The notes under the pieces were generated by a model. That model had not been told where the DNA came from, did not search any database, and saw only the letters and a program-made list of their open reading frames with translations. Both the position numbers and the translations under genes were made by a program. DNA of 64,000 nucleotides from Gammaproteobacteria bacterium. Its GTDB lineage: Bacteria > Pseudomonadota > Gammaproteobacteria > Steroidobacterales > Steroidobacteraceae. The stretch covers positions 1 through 64,000 of the forward strand of contig JADJHU010000005.1 in NCBI GenBank assembly GCA_016707425.1. The letters are read 5' to 3'. This document shows positions 7,355 through 16,084 of the stretch, one piece after another; positions within the stretch are counted from its first letter, which is position 1, and the number at the start of each line of letters is the position of its first letter.

Positions 7355-8495
7355 CCTTGTCGTCGGACCCTGAGCTACCGCGAGCTGCAGCGCTGCGTCG
7401 AGGACATGGCCTGCGGGCTCCGTGCGAGGATCGAGCGCCCGGACACCGTAGTGGCCTGCTGCCGCGGACCCGTGCAGAGCTGTACATCGGCCAGCTCGGA
7501 ATCCTGAAGGCGGGCGGTGCGTTCGCGTGCATCGATCCGGCATTCCCGGACTGGCAGGTCCAGACCGTCCTCGCGTCCTCGGGTGCCGTGGCCGTGCTCA
7601 CCGACCAGGCCGGTGCCGGGCGACTGCGTGCGCTCGGGACCACCGTGCCGCTCCTCGACATTGTCGATGGTGATGCGAGACCGGGGCCGGCAGGGATGGC
7701 AGTGACCGAACCCGCATTGCTCGCGCCCCGACACCTTGCGTATCTCGTGTACACCTCGGGGACGACCGGGCAGCCCAAGGGCGTGATGATCGAACACCGG
7801 AGCATCGTCAACCTCGTCGAGGGCGACCTGGCGACGCTCGGCGTGACGCCGCACGACCGGGTGGCGCAGAATTCATCGCCCGCCTACGACTCGTCGATCG
7901 AGGAAACGTGGTTCGCCCTGGCCGCCGGTGCCACCCTCGTCGTGATGGACGAGGACGCCGTGCGGCTCGGGCCCGATCTCGTCGCCTGGCTCAGGCGCGA
8001 GCGCATCACGATGTTCTGCCCGCCGCCCACGCTGCTGCGCAGCACCGGATGCGTCGACCCTGCTGCGACATTGCCCGAACTGCGCCTCCTGCATCCCGGA
8101 GGGGAAGCGCTGGCACCGGACGTCGCGGATCTCTGGGCGCCTGGCCGGCGTCTGGTAAACGACTACGGGCCAACCGAGACGACGGTGACCGCGTGGTCCT
8201 CGGTCCCGGGTTCACGCATGTTGCCGACCCCGACCTGCTGTGCTTCGAGGATACGGTGACGGTGAACGGGCTGAACCAGGCGCATACTTTTGAGGATCGT
8301 GTGCTGAAGATGGACCACGTCAGGAGCCGGCGGGGAGCGACCGTGGGCCACGGAGCGCTACTGCTGTACGGCGCCGACGTGGGCGAGCGCGCGCTCGTCC
8401 TGCCGAACAGCGTGGTCATGAAGCGCGAGCGGCTCCTGCCGGATCTCACCTACGCGGGATGTCCGACGTCGTCGGCCCTGGCGTCTTCCGCGTAG
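7355..8495 (+). pseudogene. Pls/PosA-type nonribosomal adenylating enzyme remnant with large internal deletion
   Basis: Three frames must be joined. RTLSYRELQRC and LRARIERPDTVVAC is the start of an adenylation domain. After a shift near 7457, AELYIGQLGILKAGGAFACI, the AMP-binding loop YTSGTTGQPKGVM, AYDSSIEETWFA, HPGGEAL and NDYGPTETTVTA follow. Near 8200 the frame changes again and the sequence jumps to DTVTVNGLNQAHTFEDRVLK, RRGATVGHGALLLYG and SVVMKRERLLPDLTYAGCP. That is the left-handed beta-helix tail of Pls/PosA enzymes, which make poly- or oligo-amino-acid products. The rest of the adenylation domain, the carrier domain and the membrane part, many hundreds of residues, are missing. No start codon is visible. 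This is genuine gene loss, not a base-calling slip. Confidence 0.65.
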
Positions 8496-8598
8496 GAGAG
8501 CACGTGCTACCGGGAGGCTCACTTGCGGGTAGACTTTCGGGGCGAGCAATCGCCCGTGCCCGGCAGAACGATCCTTCCCCGCCATCTCCGCGGTGGGA

Positions 8599-8684
<86 letters not shown>

Positions 8685-8698
8685 ACAGGGGGCGGCGC

Positions 8699-8727
8699 AA
8701 TGTACGCAGGGGGCTGGAGGCTGTCAA
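8699..8727 (-). promoter_or_regulatory. Sigma-70-type promoter for tRNA-Leu
   Basis: Read on the minus strand, TTGACA and TACATT are separated by 17 bases, and the -10 lies 15 bases before the tRNA 5' end. The spacer contains the GGAGG ribosome site of the oppositely oriented rnr gene. Confidence 0.75.
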
Positions 8728-8728
8728 C

Positions 8729-10786
8729 GTGAGGCGCAGGCGGGGAGAGGCCGGGCGATCGGGAAAACGCGGTGCGGCAGCGGGTTTGCGCCAGCGCGGC
8801 GGGCGGCACGGCGCATCGGGTGGCCATCCGCAGTCTGCGCGCCCGGGCGCGACTCGCGCCCGGCAGGGTGCCATCCACGAGGCACGCGTCAGCGCCCACC
8901 GTTCCGGCTTCGGTTTTGCGCGCGTCGAGGGTCTCGAGGAGAGCGTCTTTCTCTCGCCGTCGCAGATGAGCGGTCTCGTGCATGGTGACCGGGTGCGTGT
9001 CGCGCTCACCCAGGACCGCGCCGGGCGCTGGTCGGGGCGGGTGACGGACGTCCTCGAGCGCGGCGTGTCTGCCTTCCTGGGCACGATTGCGGTGCAGGGC
9101 CGCACGGCCTTCGTGCACTCGGCCGACCGGCGTCTGGGTCTGCGCTGTCTTGTGCCGCCGGCAGCGCTGCACGGCGCCCGCGGTGGCGACTGGGTCATCG
9201 CCCGCATCACGCGCTACCCGCGCGGCGAGGGCGGTGCGCAGGCGGAAGTCCTCAGGCGACTCGACCCGGACCGGCCGGTCGAACTCGCGACCGAGGCGGC
9301 GATCGCCCGGTTCAACCTCCCGCAGGAGTTCAGTGCTGAGGCGCTGCGCGACGCGCGGGCCTTCGGCACCGAGGTCGACCCGGCCGAGGCCGCGCGGCGG
9401 CGCGATCTGCGTGCGCTGCCGCTCGTGACCATCGACGGCGAGGATGCGAAGGACTTCGACGATGCGGTGTATGCGGAGCCGCATCCGCAGGGCTTCCGGC
9501 TGATCGTGGCCATCGCCGACGTGAGTCACTACGTGCGTCCGGGGACTGCGCTCGACCAGGCGGCACTCGAGCGCGGCACTTCCGTGTACTTTCCTTCGCG
9601 GGTCATCCCGATGCTGCCGACCGCGCTCTCGAATCATCTCTGCTCGCTGGAGCCCGCGGTCGACCGGCTCTGCTTCGTGGCCGACATGGTGCTCTCGCAC
9701 CAGGGTGCGCTGCGTGCGGCAGGCTTCTATCCCGCCGTGATGCGTTCCGCGAAGCGCCTCACCTACACGCTGGCCCAGGCGGCGCTCTTCGAGGGTCGCC
9801 CCGCTGCGCGCGGCGAACTCGATGCACTCGCCGAGCCCCTGCGGGCGCTCGTCGAGGTCTACCGCGCGCTGCAGAAGGCACGGCGGCGGCGTGGCGCGCT
9901 CGATTTCGACGCGGCCGAGGCCGAGTTCGATCTCGACGACTCGGGACGCGTGCGCGCCATCGACCTGAGGGCGCGCAACGACGCGCATCGCCTCATCGAG
10001 GAATGCATGATCATGGCGAACGTGGCCGTGGCCCAGGAGCTCGGCAGCCAGCACGTCGGCACGCTCTACCGCGTGCACGGCCAGCCCGAGGAGCGCAAGC
10101 TCGATCAACTCGCGTCCACCCTCGGAGCGCTGGGCATCGCTGCCGAAATCCCGGAAACGATCACCCCGCGCGACCTGCAGCGTGTCACTCAGCGCCTCGG
10201 CGAGAGTGCCGAGCGACCTTTCGTCGAATCGCTCATCGTGCGCGCCATGCCCCAGGCGCTCTATCAGCCTGCGAACATCGGCCACTTCGGGCTCGCGCTG
10301 AAGGCCTATGCGCACTTCACCTCGCCTATCCGTCGCTACCCGGATCTGGTCGTGCACCGGACGCTGCGCGCGCGGCTCGAGGCGCGCGGTGCAGCCGCCC
10401 GGCGCTACGAGGGTGGGGAGCTCGCAGCGCTCGGCGAGAGTCTTTCGAAGCTCGAGAAGCGCGCCGACGAGGCCGATCGCTCTGTGTCGGTCTTCCTCAA
10501 GTGCGTGTATCTGCGCGAGCGCATCGGCCAGAGCTTCCGCGGTCTGATCACCTCGGTGGTGGAGTTTGGCTGTTTCGTGCAGCTGCTCGAGGTCGCCGCC
10601 GACGGGCTCCTGCACACCGATGCGCTGCGCGACGACGAATACGTGCTGGAGGAGGGCGGGCATGCCTGGGCCGGCCTGCGCACCGGGCGGCGGCTGCGGC
10701 TCGGCACGCACGTGGACGTGATCGTCACCGGTGCCAACCCCATCGAGGGCCTGATCGACCTCGAGCTCGCGGGGATCGGGGAATGA
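8729..10786 (+). CDS. rnr: Ribonuclease R, 3'-5' exoribonuclease
   Basis: A processive 3'-to-5' exoribonuclease of the RNase II/R family acting on structured RNA and in rRNA and tmRNA quality control. GTG 8729 with GGAGG eight bases upstream is chosen because earlier codons fall inside tRNA-Leu; the product is 685 residues. After a basic N-terminus come the cold-shock-like domains (GFGFARVEGLEESVF), then the RNB catalytic motif DGEDAKDFDDAVY at about 236-248. HFTSPIRRYPDLVVHR and a C-terminal S1 domain (GQSFRGLITSVVEFGCFV) follow. It lacks the N-terminal helix-turn-helix extension and the Lys-rich tail of the E. coli enzyme. It overlaps rlmB by 4 bp (ATGA). Confidence 0.95.
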   Translation: MRRRRGEAGRSGKRGAAAGLRQRGGRHGASGGHPQSARPGATRARQGAIHEARVSAHRSGFGFARVEGLEESVFLSPSQMSGLVHGDRVRVALTQDRAGRWSGRVTDVLERGVSAFLGTIAVQGRTAFVHSADRRLGLRCLVPPAALHGARGGDWVIARITRYPRGEGGAQAEVLRRLDPDRPVELATEAAIARFNLPQEFSAEALRDARAFGTEVDPAEAARRRDLRALPLVTIDGEDAKDFDDAVYAEPHPQGFRLIVAIADVSHYVRPGTALDQAALERGTSVYFPSRVIPMLPTALSNHLCSLEPAVDRLCFVADMVLSHQGALRAAGFYPAVMRSAKRLTYTLAQAALFEGRPAARGELDALAEPLRALVEVYRALQKARRRRGALDFDAAEAEFDLDDSGRVRAIDLRARNDAHRLIEECMIMANVAVAQELGSQHVGTLYRVHGQPEERKLDQLASTLGALGIAAEIPETITPRDLQRVTQRLGESAERPFVESLIVRAMPQALYQPANIGHFGLALKAYAHFTSPIRRYPDLVVHRTLRARLEARGAAARRYEGGELAALGESLSKLEKRADEADRSVSVFLKCVYLRERIGQSFRGLITSVVEFGCFVQLLEVAADGLLHTDALRDDEYVLEEGGHAWAGLRTGRRLRLGTHVDVIVTGANPIEGLIDLELAGIGE

Positions 10787-11532
10787 GCAGCACGGCGCAC
10801 GTCTATGGCCTGCACGCAGTGCGCGCGCTGCTGCTGCGCCATCCCGGACGGGTGCTCGCCGTGCGTACGCTCGATACCCGCGGCGATGCACGCATGCAGG
10901 AGATCGGGCGCCTTGCGCAGGCCGCCGGGCAGCGCATCGAGCGCTGCGATGCGCGGCGTTTCGCCCAGCTCCTCGGCGCAGTGGCGCACCAGGGCGTGAT
11001 GGCCGAAGTGCGGCCGCTCGAGCCCTGGAACGAGGACCGGCTGCTGGACGCGCTCGGTGGGGATCCACTGCCGCTGCTGCTCGCTCTCGACGGTGTCCAG
11101 GATCCGCACAATCTCGGCGCCTGTCTGCGCACGGCCGACGCGTGCGGCGCGCTCGCGGTGATCGTGCCGAAGGACCGCGCTGCGCAGCTGAACGCCACGG
11201 TGCGCAAGGTGGCCGCAGGCGCGGCCGAGAGTACGCCCGTCGTCGCCGTGACGAATCTCGCCCGTACGCTGAAGCTGCTGAAGGAGGCCGGCCTCTGGAT
11301 CGTGGGCGCAGCGGCCGAGGCTGGCCGCCCGGTGCAGGAAGTGGATTTCCGCGGCCCGGTCGCCATCGTCATGGGCGCGGAGGGTACGGGACTGCGCCCG
11401 CTCACCCGCCAGACCTGCGACTTCCTCGTACGGCTGCCGCAGCTCGGGGTCGTCGAGAGTCTGAACGTGTCCGTCGCCACGGGCATGGTCCTCTACGAAG
11501 TCCTAAGGCAGCGCCGGCTGCCTGCTGCGTAA
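10783..11532 (+). CDS. rlmB: 23S rRNA (guanosine-2251-2'-O)-methyltransferase RlmB
   Basis: An SPOUT-class S-adenosylmethionine methyltransferase of the TrmH/RlmB family, which modifies G2251 in the peptidyl-transferase region. The 249-residue protein has the N-terminal substrate-binding domain (VYGLHAVRALLLRHPGR) and the C-terminal knot motifs LDGVQDPHNLGACLRTADA, IVMGAEGTGLRPL and LGVVESLNVSVATGMVLYE. The ATGA overlap with rnr indicates coupled translation, the arrangement seen in E. coli. Nothing unusual apart from the GC-rich composition. Confidence 0.96.
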   Translation: MSSTAHVYGLHAVRALLLRHPGRVLAVRTLDTRGDARMQEIGRLAQAAGQRIERCDARRFAQLLGAVAHQGVMAEVRPLEPWNEDRLLDALGGDPLPLLLALDGVQDPHNLGACLRTADACGALAVIVPKDRAAQLNATVRKVAAGAAESTPVVAVTNLARTLKLLKEAGLWIVGAAAEAGRPVQEVDFRGPVAIVMGAEGTGLRPLTRQTCDFLVRLPQLGVVESLNVSVATGMVLYEVLRQRRLPAA

Positions 11533-11554
11533 GCGATTGATCGGGAAGATGTAG

Positions 11555-11583
11555 TTGCGGTTGCGGGCTGCTTTCTGTATTCT
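11555..11583 (+). promoter_or_regulatory. Sigma-70-type promoter of the rpsF operon
   Basis: TTGCGG and TATTCT are separated by exactly 17 bases, 112 bases before the rpsF start, leaving a structured leader of about 100 nt. Confidence 0.6.
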
Positions 11584-11613
11584 TCGCGCCCCTTTGACAG
11601 GGGTCGCCCGGGC

Positions 11614-11671
11614 GCAGCCGCGCAGGGCGGCTGCTCCTTGCTGCACCGGCGAGTCGCCTCCGCCAGGCAGC
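11614..11671 (+). promoter_or_regulatory. Structured rpsF leader, candidate S6:S18 autoregulatory element
   Basis: Two stem-loops lie in the 5' leader. GCAGCCG/CGGCTGC (11614-11634) is a simple 7-bp hairpin. The second has an outer stem GCTGC (11640-11644) with GCAGC (11667-11671), an inner stem GGCG/CGCC (11648-11658), and internal bulges ACC on the left and TCCGCCAG on the right. A bulged CCG in a hairpin before rpsF is the hallmark of the S6:S18-binding leader described across bacteria. That this is the same element is inferred. Confidence 0.4.
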
Positions 11672-11694
11672 TTTCAGATCCGCAAGGAGGTTCC

Positions 11695-12117
11695 ATGAGG
11701 CACTACGAGATCGTGTTCCTGGTCCATCCGGATCAGAGTGAGCAGGTTCCGGCCATGATCGAGCGCTACCGCGGGCTCATCACGGCCGACGGCGGCAAGG
11801 TCCATCGCCTCGAGGACTGGGGTCGTCGCCAGCTCACCTTTCCCATTTCCAAGGTCCACAAGGCGCACTACGTCCTCATGAATGTCGAGTGCGACGGCAA
11901 GGCACTCGCCGAGCTCACGGGCGCGTTCCGCTTCAGTGATGCGGTGCTGCGCCATCTCGTCATCCACATGGACGAGGCGGTCACCGAGCCCTCGCCGATG
12001 GCCAAGGCCGAGGATGAGGACGGCGGCGACCGTCGTCGCGAGCGCAGCGGTACCGATGAACCTCCGGCAGCTGCAGACGACGACGAAGAGACGGCGGGCG
12101 CACCAGCGCGCGCCTGA
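11695..12117 (+). CDS. rpsF: 30S ribosomal protein S6
   Basis: S6 binds the central domain of 16S rRNA together with S18. ATG 11695 follows a full AAGGAGG. The 140-residue protein starts MRHYEIVFLVHPDQSEQVP and contains KVHRLEDWGRRQLTFPI and KAHYVLMNVE. The ferredoxin-like domain ends near residue 95. The acidic, disordered tail (AKAEDEDGGDRRRE and a Glu/Asp-rich end) is longer than in E. coli but such tails are common. It leads an operon with rpsR and rplI, preceded by a structured leader. Confidence 0.98.
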   Translation: MRHYEIVFLVHPDQSEQVPAMIERYRGLITADGGKVHRLEDWGRRQLTFPISKVHKAHYVLMNVECDGKALAELTGAFRFSDAVLRHLVIHMDEAVTEPSPMAKAEDEDGGDRRRERSGTDEPPAAADDDEETAGAPARA

Positions 12118-12143
12118 GTCTGGCGATTCACACGAGTACGCAC

Positions 12144-12386
12144 ATGGCTGAAAACCGCAAACAGGGTCGATTCTCCCGCCGCAAGAAGTTCTGCCGCTTC
12201 ACCGCCGAGGGCGTGAAGCACATCGATTACAAGGATCTCGGCACGCTCAAGCAGTACATCACCGAAACGGGCAAGATCGTGCCGAGCCGCATCACGGGCA
12301 CCAAGTCCTTCTATCAGCGCCAGCTCGCCGCCGCGATCAAGCGCGCGCGCTTCCTGGCGCTGCTGCCTTACACCGATCAGCACTGA
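12144..12386 (+). CDS. rpsR: 30S ribosomal protein S18
   Basis: S18 forms a heterodimer with S6 on the 30S platform. The 80-residue product shows RFSRRKKFCRFT, the family core DYKDLGTLKQYITETGKIVP and SRITGTKSFYQRQLAAAIKR. One cysteine sits in the N-terminal basic stretch; there is no CXXC pair, so it is the zinc-independent type. It lies 26 bp after rpsF and 10 bp before rplI in the usual order. Confidence 0.98.
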   Translation: MAENRKQGRFSRRKKFCRFTAEGVKHIDYKDLGTLKQYITETGKIVPSRITGTKSFYQRQLAAAIKRARFLALLPYTDQH

Positions 12387-12396
12387 GGCCTGAGCG

Positions 12397-12846
12397 ATGG
12401 ACGTCATTCTCCTGACCAAGGTCGCGAACCTCGGCAACATCGGCGATCGCGTGAACGTGAAGTCCGGCTTCGGGCGCAACTTCCTCCTGCCGCAGGGCAA
12501 GGCCACGCTCGCCACTGCCGACAACGTCGCGAAGTTCGAGGCGCGTCGCGCCGAGCTCGAGCGTGCCGCAAGGGAACAACTGACATCGGCGGAGGAACGG
12601 GCGGCAGCCATGAAGGAGTTTCGCCTTACCATCCGGACCAAGGCCGGTACGGAGGGCAGGCTCTTCGGATCGATCGGCACGGCCGACATCGCCGAGGCCT
12701 GCACCCGCGAGGGTTTCAGGCTCGCCCGCAGCGAGGTGCGCCTGCCGAGCGGACTGCTGCGTACGGTGGGCGAACACTCGGTGACGGTGCACCTGCACGC
12801 CGATATCGACGTGACGCTGCCGGTCCTGATCGTCGCGGAAGACTAG
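12397..12846 (+). CDS. rplI: 50S ribosomal protein L9
   Basis: L9 binds 23S rRNA near the L1 stalk and helps keep reading frame. It opens MDVILLTKVANLGNIGDRVN and carries GFGRNFLLPQGKA. A long helix (FEARRAELERAAREQLT) links the N-terminal domain to the C-terminal domain, which has GSIGTADIAEA and VGEHSVTVHLHADI. At 149 residues it is full length. It is the third gene of the rpsF operon; dnaB follows after 43 bp. Confidence 0.98.
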   Translation: MDVILLTKVANLGNIGDRVNVKSGFGRNFLLPQGKATLATADNVAKFEARRAELERAAREQLTSAEERAAAMKEFRLTIRTKAGTEGRLFGSIGTADIAEACTREGFRLARSEVRLPSGLLRTVGEHSVTVHLHADIDVTLPVLIVAED

Positions 12847-12889
12847 GCGCGGGATTCTCGCTGCACACGTGGCGGCTCCCGGCCCCCAC

Positions 12890-14284
12890 ATGACGACGCT
12901 GAAGGCAAGAAGGGAAACCGCCGCTCTGGAGCCGCGCACCCCTCCGCATTCCGTCGAGGCTGAACAGGCCGTGCTCGGCGGACTGATGCTCGACACCGCA
13001 GCCTGGGACCAGGTTGCCGATGCGGTGCGGACCGAAGATTTCTACCGCCCCGATCATCGGCTGGTCTTCGAGGCGATCGGGGCGCTGGCGAGCGAGAGCA
13101 AGCCCTGCGATGTGGTCGTCGTTTCGCAGTTTCTCGAACGCAACGGCAGGCTCGAGGATGCGGGTGGGCTGGCTTATCTGGTCCGGCTCGCAAACGACAC
13201 GCCGACCGCGGCCAATGTGCGCGCCTATGCGGAGATCGTCCGCGAGCGCGCGCTGCTGCGCCGCCTGATCTCGGTCGGCGGCGACATTGCCGCCTCCGTG
13301 TTTGCCGGCGAGGGTCAGACGGCGCGCGAGCTGGTCGATCGCGCGGAGCGGGCGGTCTTCGAGATCGCCGAGCAGGGTGCACGCGGTCGCGAAGGGGCGG
13401 TGGCGATACGCACCCTCCTGCCCGCAGTCATCGACCGCATCGACGAGTGGCACAACAACCCGAATGCGCTGCGCGGACTCCCGAGTGGCTTTGCGGATTT
13501 CGACCGCATCACGGGCGGCATGCGCCCTGGCGATCTCATCATCGTCGCCGGGCGCCCCTCGATGGGCAAGACGACGCTCGCGGTGAACATGGCGGAGTAC
13601 GTGGCCGTCCATCCGGACTTCAGGGCCTCGGTCGCCGTGTTCAGCATGGAGATGCCATCCGAGCAGGTGATCACGCGCATGCTCTCCTCCATCGGCCACG
13701 TGCCGCTCGCAAGCCTGCGCAGCGGCCGCATTTCCGACGAGGACTGGGTGCGCATCACGGGTGCCACCAGCCAGCTCTCCGAGGCACGCATCTTCGTCGA
13801 CGAGACGGCAGGCCTCACGCCCACGGAGCTGCGCGCGCGTGCGCGGCGCGTGAAGCGCGAGCACGGACTCGACCTGATCGTGGTCGACTACCTGCAGCTG
13901 ATGCAGGTACCGGGTACCAAGGAAAACCGGGCCACGGAGATTGCGGAGATTTCCCGCAGCCTGAAGGCGCTCGCCAAGGAGCTCTCGGTCCCCGTGATCG
14001 CGCTCTCACAGCTCAATCGCAGCGTCGAGCAGCGCCAGGACAAGCGGCCGGTGATGTCGGACCTGCGCGAGAGCGGCGCACTCGAGCAGGACGCCGACAT
14101 GATCCTTCTCATCTACCGCGAGGAGGTCTACGACAAGAACACGCCGAAAAAGGGCATGGCGGAGATCGATCTCGCCAAGCACCGCAACGGCGAGATCGGC
14201 ACCTTCGTGCTCACCTTTCAGGGTCCGTATTCGCGCTTCGCGAACTACGCTCCGAACAGCTACGCCGAAGGCATCCTCAAGTGA
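12890..14284 (+). CDS. dnaB: Replicative DNA helicase DnaB
   Basis: The hexameric 5'-3' helicase of the replication fork. ATG 12890 is used; GTG 12869 would add seven residues. The N-terminal primase-interacting domain starts PHSVEAEQAVLGGLMLDTAAW. The RecA-like domain has Walker A GRPSMGKTTLA near residue 220, Walker B LIVVDYLQLM, SQLNRSVEQRQDKRPVMSDL, and the C-terminal arginine-finger region AKHRNGEIGTFVLTF. At 464 residues it is full length with no intein. The stop overlaps the GTG start of alr. dnaB next to alr is conserved in gammaproteobacteria. Confidence 0.97.
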   Translation: MTTLKARRETAALEPRTPPHSVEAEQAVLGGLMLDTAAWDQVADAVRTEDFYRPDHRLVFEAIGALASESKPCDVVVVSQFLERNGRLEDAGGLAYLVRLANDTPTAANVRAYAEIVRERALLRRLISVGGDIAASVFAGEGQTARELVDRAERAVFEIAEQGARGREGAVAIRTLLPAVIDRIDEWHNNPNALRGLPSGFADFDRITGGMRPGDLIIVAGRPSMGKTTLAVNMAEYVAVHPDFRASVAVFSMEMPSEQVITRMLSSIGHVPLASLRSGRISDEDWVRITGATSQLSEARIFVDETAGLTPTELRARARRVKREHGLDLIVVDYLQLMQVPGTKENRATEIAEISRSLKALAKELSVPVIALSQLNRSVEQRQDKRPVMSDLRESGALEQDADMILLIYREEVYDKNTPKKGMAEIDLAKHRNGEIGTFVLTFQGPYSRFANYAPNSYAEGILK

Positions 14285-15360
14285 CACGCCTGCTCCGGGC
14301 GATCGTCGACACACATGCGCTGCGCTCGAATCTCGTCGTGGTCAGACAGCGTGCGCCGGGAGCGCGTGTGATGGCGGTCGTCAAGGCGAATGCCTACGGA
14401 CACGGCATCGTGCCGGTGGCGCTGGCACTCGACGGTGCCGATGCCTTCGCGGTCGCGCGCATCGAGGAGGGTATCGCACTGCGGGCGGCCGGCATCAGGC
14501 AGCCGATCCTGCTGCTCGAAGGCGCCTTCGGCGATGCGCAGCTCGCCGAGGCCGCTCATCACGATTTCGAGGTCGTCGTGCACGACCCGACGCAGATCGA
14601 GGCGCTCGAGCGCTGGCGCGGTCCGCACCGGTTCGTGATCTGGATCAAGATCGATACGGGCATGAACCGACTGGGCTTTCGCTGCGAGGAGTTCGCCCGT
14701 GCGCTCGAGCGCGTCTGTACGCTCGAGATTGCGCCGCTCGAGGTACGCGTGCTCACGCACCTCGCGTGCGCGGATGACCTCGAGTCATCGATGACGCGTG
14801 AACAGGTGGCGCGCTTCCGGCGATTGACCGGTGCGCTCGGACTCGCGACCAGCATCGGCAACTCAGCCGGGCTGCTGCCCGGGTGTGCGGAAAACCGGGG
14901 TGACTGGGTGCGCCCGGGTCTGGCGCTGTATGGTGTGTCACCCTTTCCGGCGGTGCCTGCTGCGGACTTCGGTCTCATCCCGGTGATGACGCTGCAGACC
15001 ACAGTTCTCGCAACGCGCCGGGTGCCGCGAGGCGAGACGGTCGGGTATGGCGCGACCTGGCGCGCCGAACGCGATTCGCAGATCGCGATCCTGGCGGCAG
15101 GCTATGGCGACGGATTGCCGCGCCAGCTCGCGGACGGCACGCCGGTCCTGGTCGCGGGGAAGCGCGTACCGCTCGTCGGGCGCGTCTCCATGGACATGGT
15201 TGCGGTCGACGTCACAGGGGTCGACGCCGTCGCGGTCGGCTCACAGGCGGTGCTCTGGGGGCGCGAGCTTGCGGTCGAAGAGGTGGCCGGCTACGCCGGC
15301 ACCATTCCCTACGAGCTCCTCTGCGGCATCAGCCAGCGCGTGCCCGTCGAGCTCCGCTAA
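14281..15360 (+). CDS. alr: Alanine racemase
   Basis: A PLP-dependent racemase making D-alanine for peptidoglycan. GTG 14281 overlaps the dnaB stop. Lys35 in VMAVVKANAYGHG forms the Schiff base, Tyr256 in GETVGYGATWRAE is the second acid-base residue, and GRVSMDMVAVDVT and the C-terminal YELLCGISQRVP complete the signature. The 359-residue length is normal. The 3' end converges with, and overlaps by four bases, the FHA-protein gene on the other strand. Confidence 0.97.
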   Translation: MTRLLRAIVDTHALRSNLVVVRQRAPGARVMAVVKANAYGHGIVPVALALDGADAFAVARIEEGIALRAAGIRQPILLLEGAFGDAQLAEAAHHDFEVVVHDPTQIEALERWRGPHRFVIWIKIDTGMNRLGFRCEEFARALERVCTLEIAPLEVRVLTHLACADDLESSMTREQVARFRRLTGALGLATSIGNSAGLLPGCAENRGDWVRPGLALYGVSPFPAVPAADFGLIPVMTLQTTVLATRRVPRGETVGYGATWRAERDSQIAILAAGYGDGLPRQLADGTPVLVAGKRVPLVGRVSMDMVAVDVTGVDAVAVGSQAVLWGRELAVEEVAGYAGTIPYELLCGISQRVPVELR

Positions 15361-16070
15361 GCCTGAAAGAACCCCATCTTGACGCCTGCGAGCTGGATGA
15401 CGTCGTTGTCGTGCAGCCGGCGGGCCTGGGCACCGATCGGGCTGCCGTTCACGAGCGGGAAGTCGCCCTCGCGCCCGCTGTCGACGTGCACGATGAAGTA
15501 ACCCTCCGCGCGGCGCGTGATGGCGGCAACCTGCACGCCCGGGCGTCCGAGCGTCGTGAGTGCTTTGGAGAGCTCGAGCTCGCGTCCGGCGAAAGCCCCC
15601 GAAAGCACCTGCAGCCTCGCTTTCTTCAGCACCGCCTCCTTGTCCGCCAGCGCCTTGCGCGCACCGGTGGCGGCGATGCTCTCGCCGGATTTCTCGAGCT
15701 GGGCACCGGCCGCACGCAGTTTCTCGAGGGGCCGGTCCGACGGCTGGATGACCATCGTCTTCTCGAATTCGTCCTGCTGCTCGTCGTCTTCGGCGAAGCG
15801 CAACTGGTGGTGCCCGACGGTGATGACGTCGCCGTGCTGCAGGGCGTGCTTCTTGATCAGCTTGCCATTGACGTAGGTGCCATTGGTGCTGTTCAGGTCC
15901 TCGAGGAAGGAGTCGTTGAGGATATTGATGATCAGCGAATGATGGCCGCTCACCGCCGGATTGTCGATGCGGATGTCGTTGTCCGGCAGCCGCCCGACGG
16001 TGTAACGCTCCTTGTTCATGTTGTACTCGGCCATCACCTGGCCGTCGAGGCTCAACACCAATCTAGCCAT
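15357..16070 (-). CDS. Protein with two FHA phosphothreonine-binding domains
   Basis: FHA domains bind phosphothreonine peptides. The first spans about residues 1-95 with YTVGRLPDNDIRIDNPAVSG, HHSLI and LNSTNGTYVNGKLI, the classic GR, SxxH and NG residues. A linker with KTMVIQPSDRP, carrying a Thr that could be a phosphosite, leads to a more divergent second domain (about 155-237) with LTTLGRPGVQVAAITRRAEG and FPLVNGSPI. The gene follows the PP2C phosphatase gene by 14 bp, so they form a small phosphosignalling unit; no Ser/Thr kinase is visible in this window. Confidence 0.9.
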   Translation of the reverse strand: MARLVLSLDGQVMAEYNMNKERYTVGRLPDNDIRIDNPAVSGHHSLIINILNDSFLEDLNSTNGTYVNGKLIKKHALQHGDVITVGHHQLRFAEDDEQQDEFEKTMVIQPSDRPLEKLRAAGAQLEKSGESIAATGARKALADKEAVLKKARLQVLSGAFAGRELELSKALTTLGRPGVQVAAITRRAEGYFIVHVDSGREGDFPLVNGSPIGAQARRLHDNDVIQLAGVKMGFFQA

Positions 16071-16084
16071 GAGTCCGCCCCATC

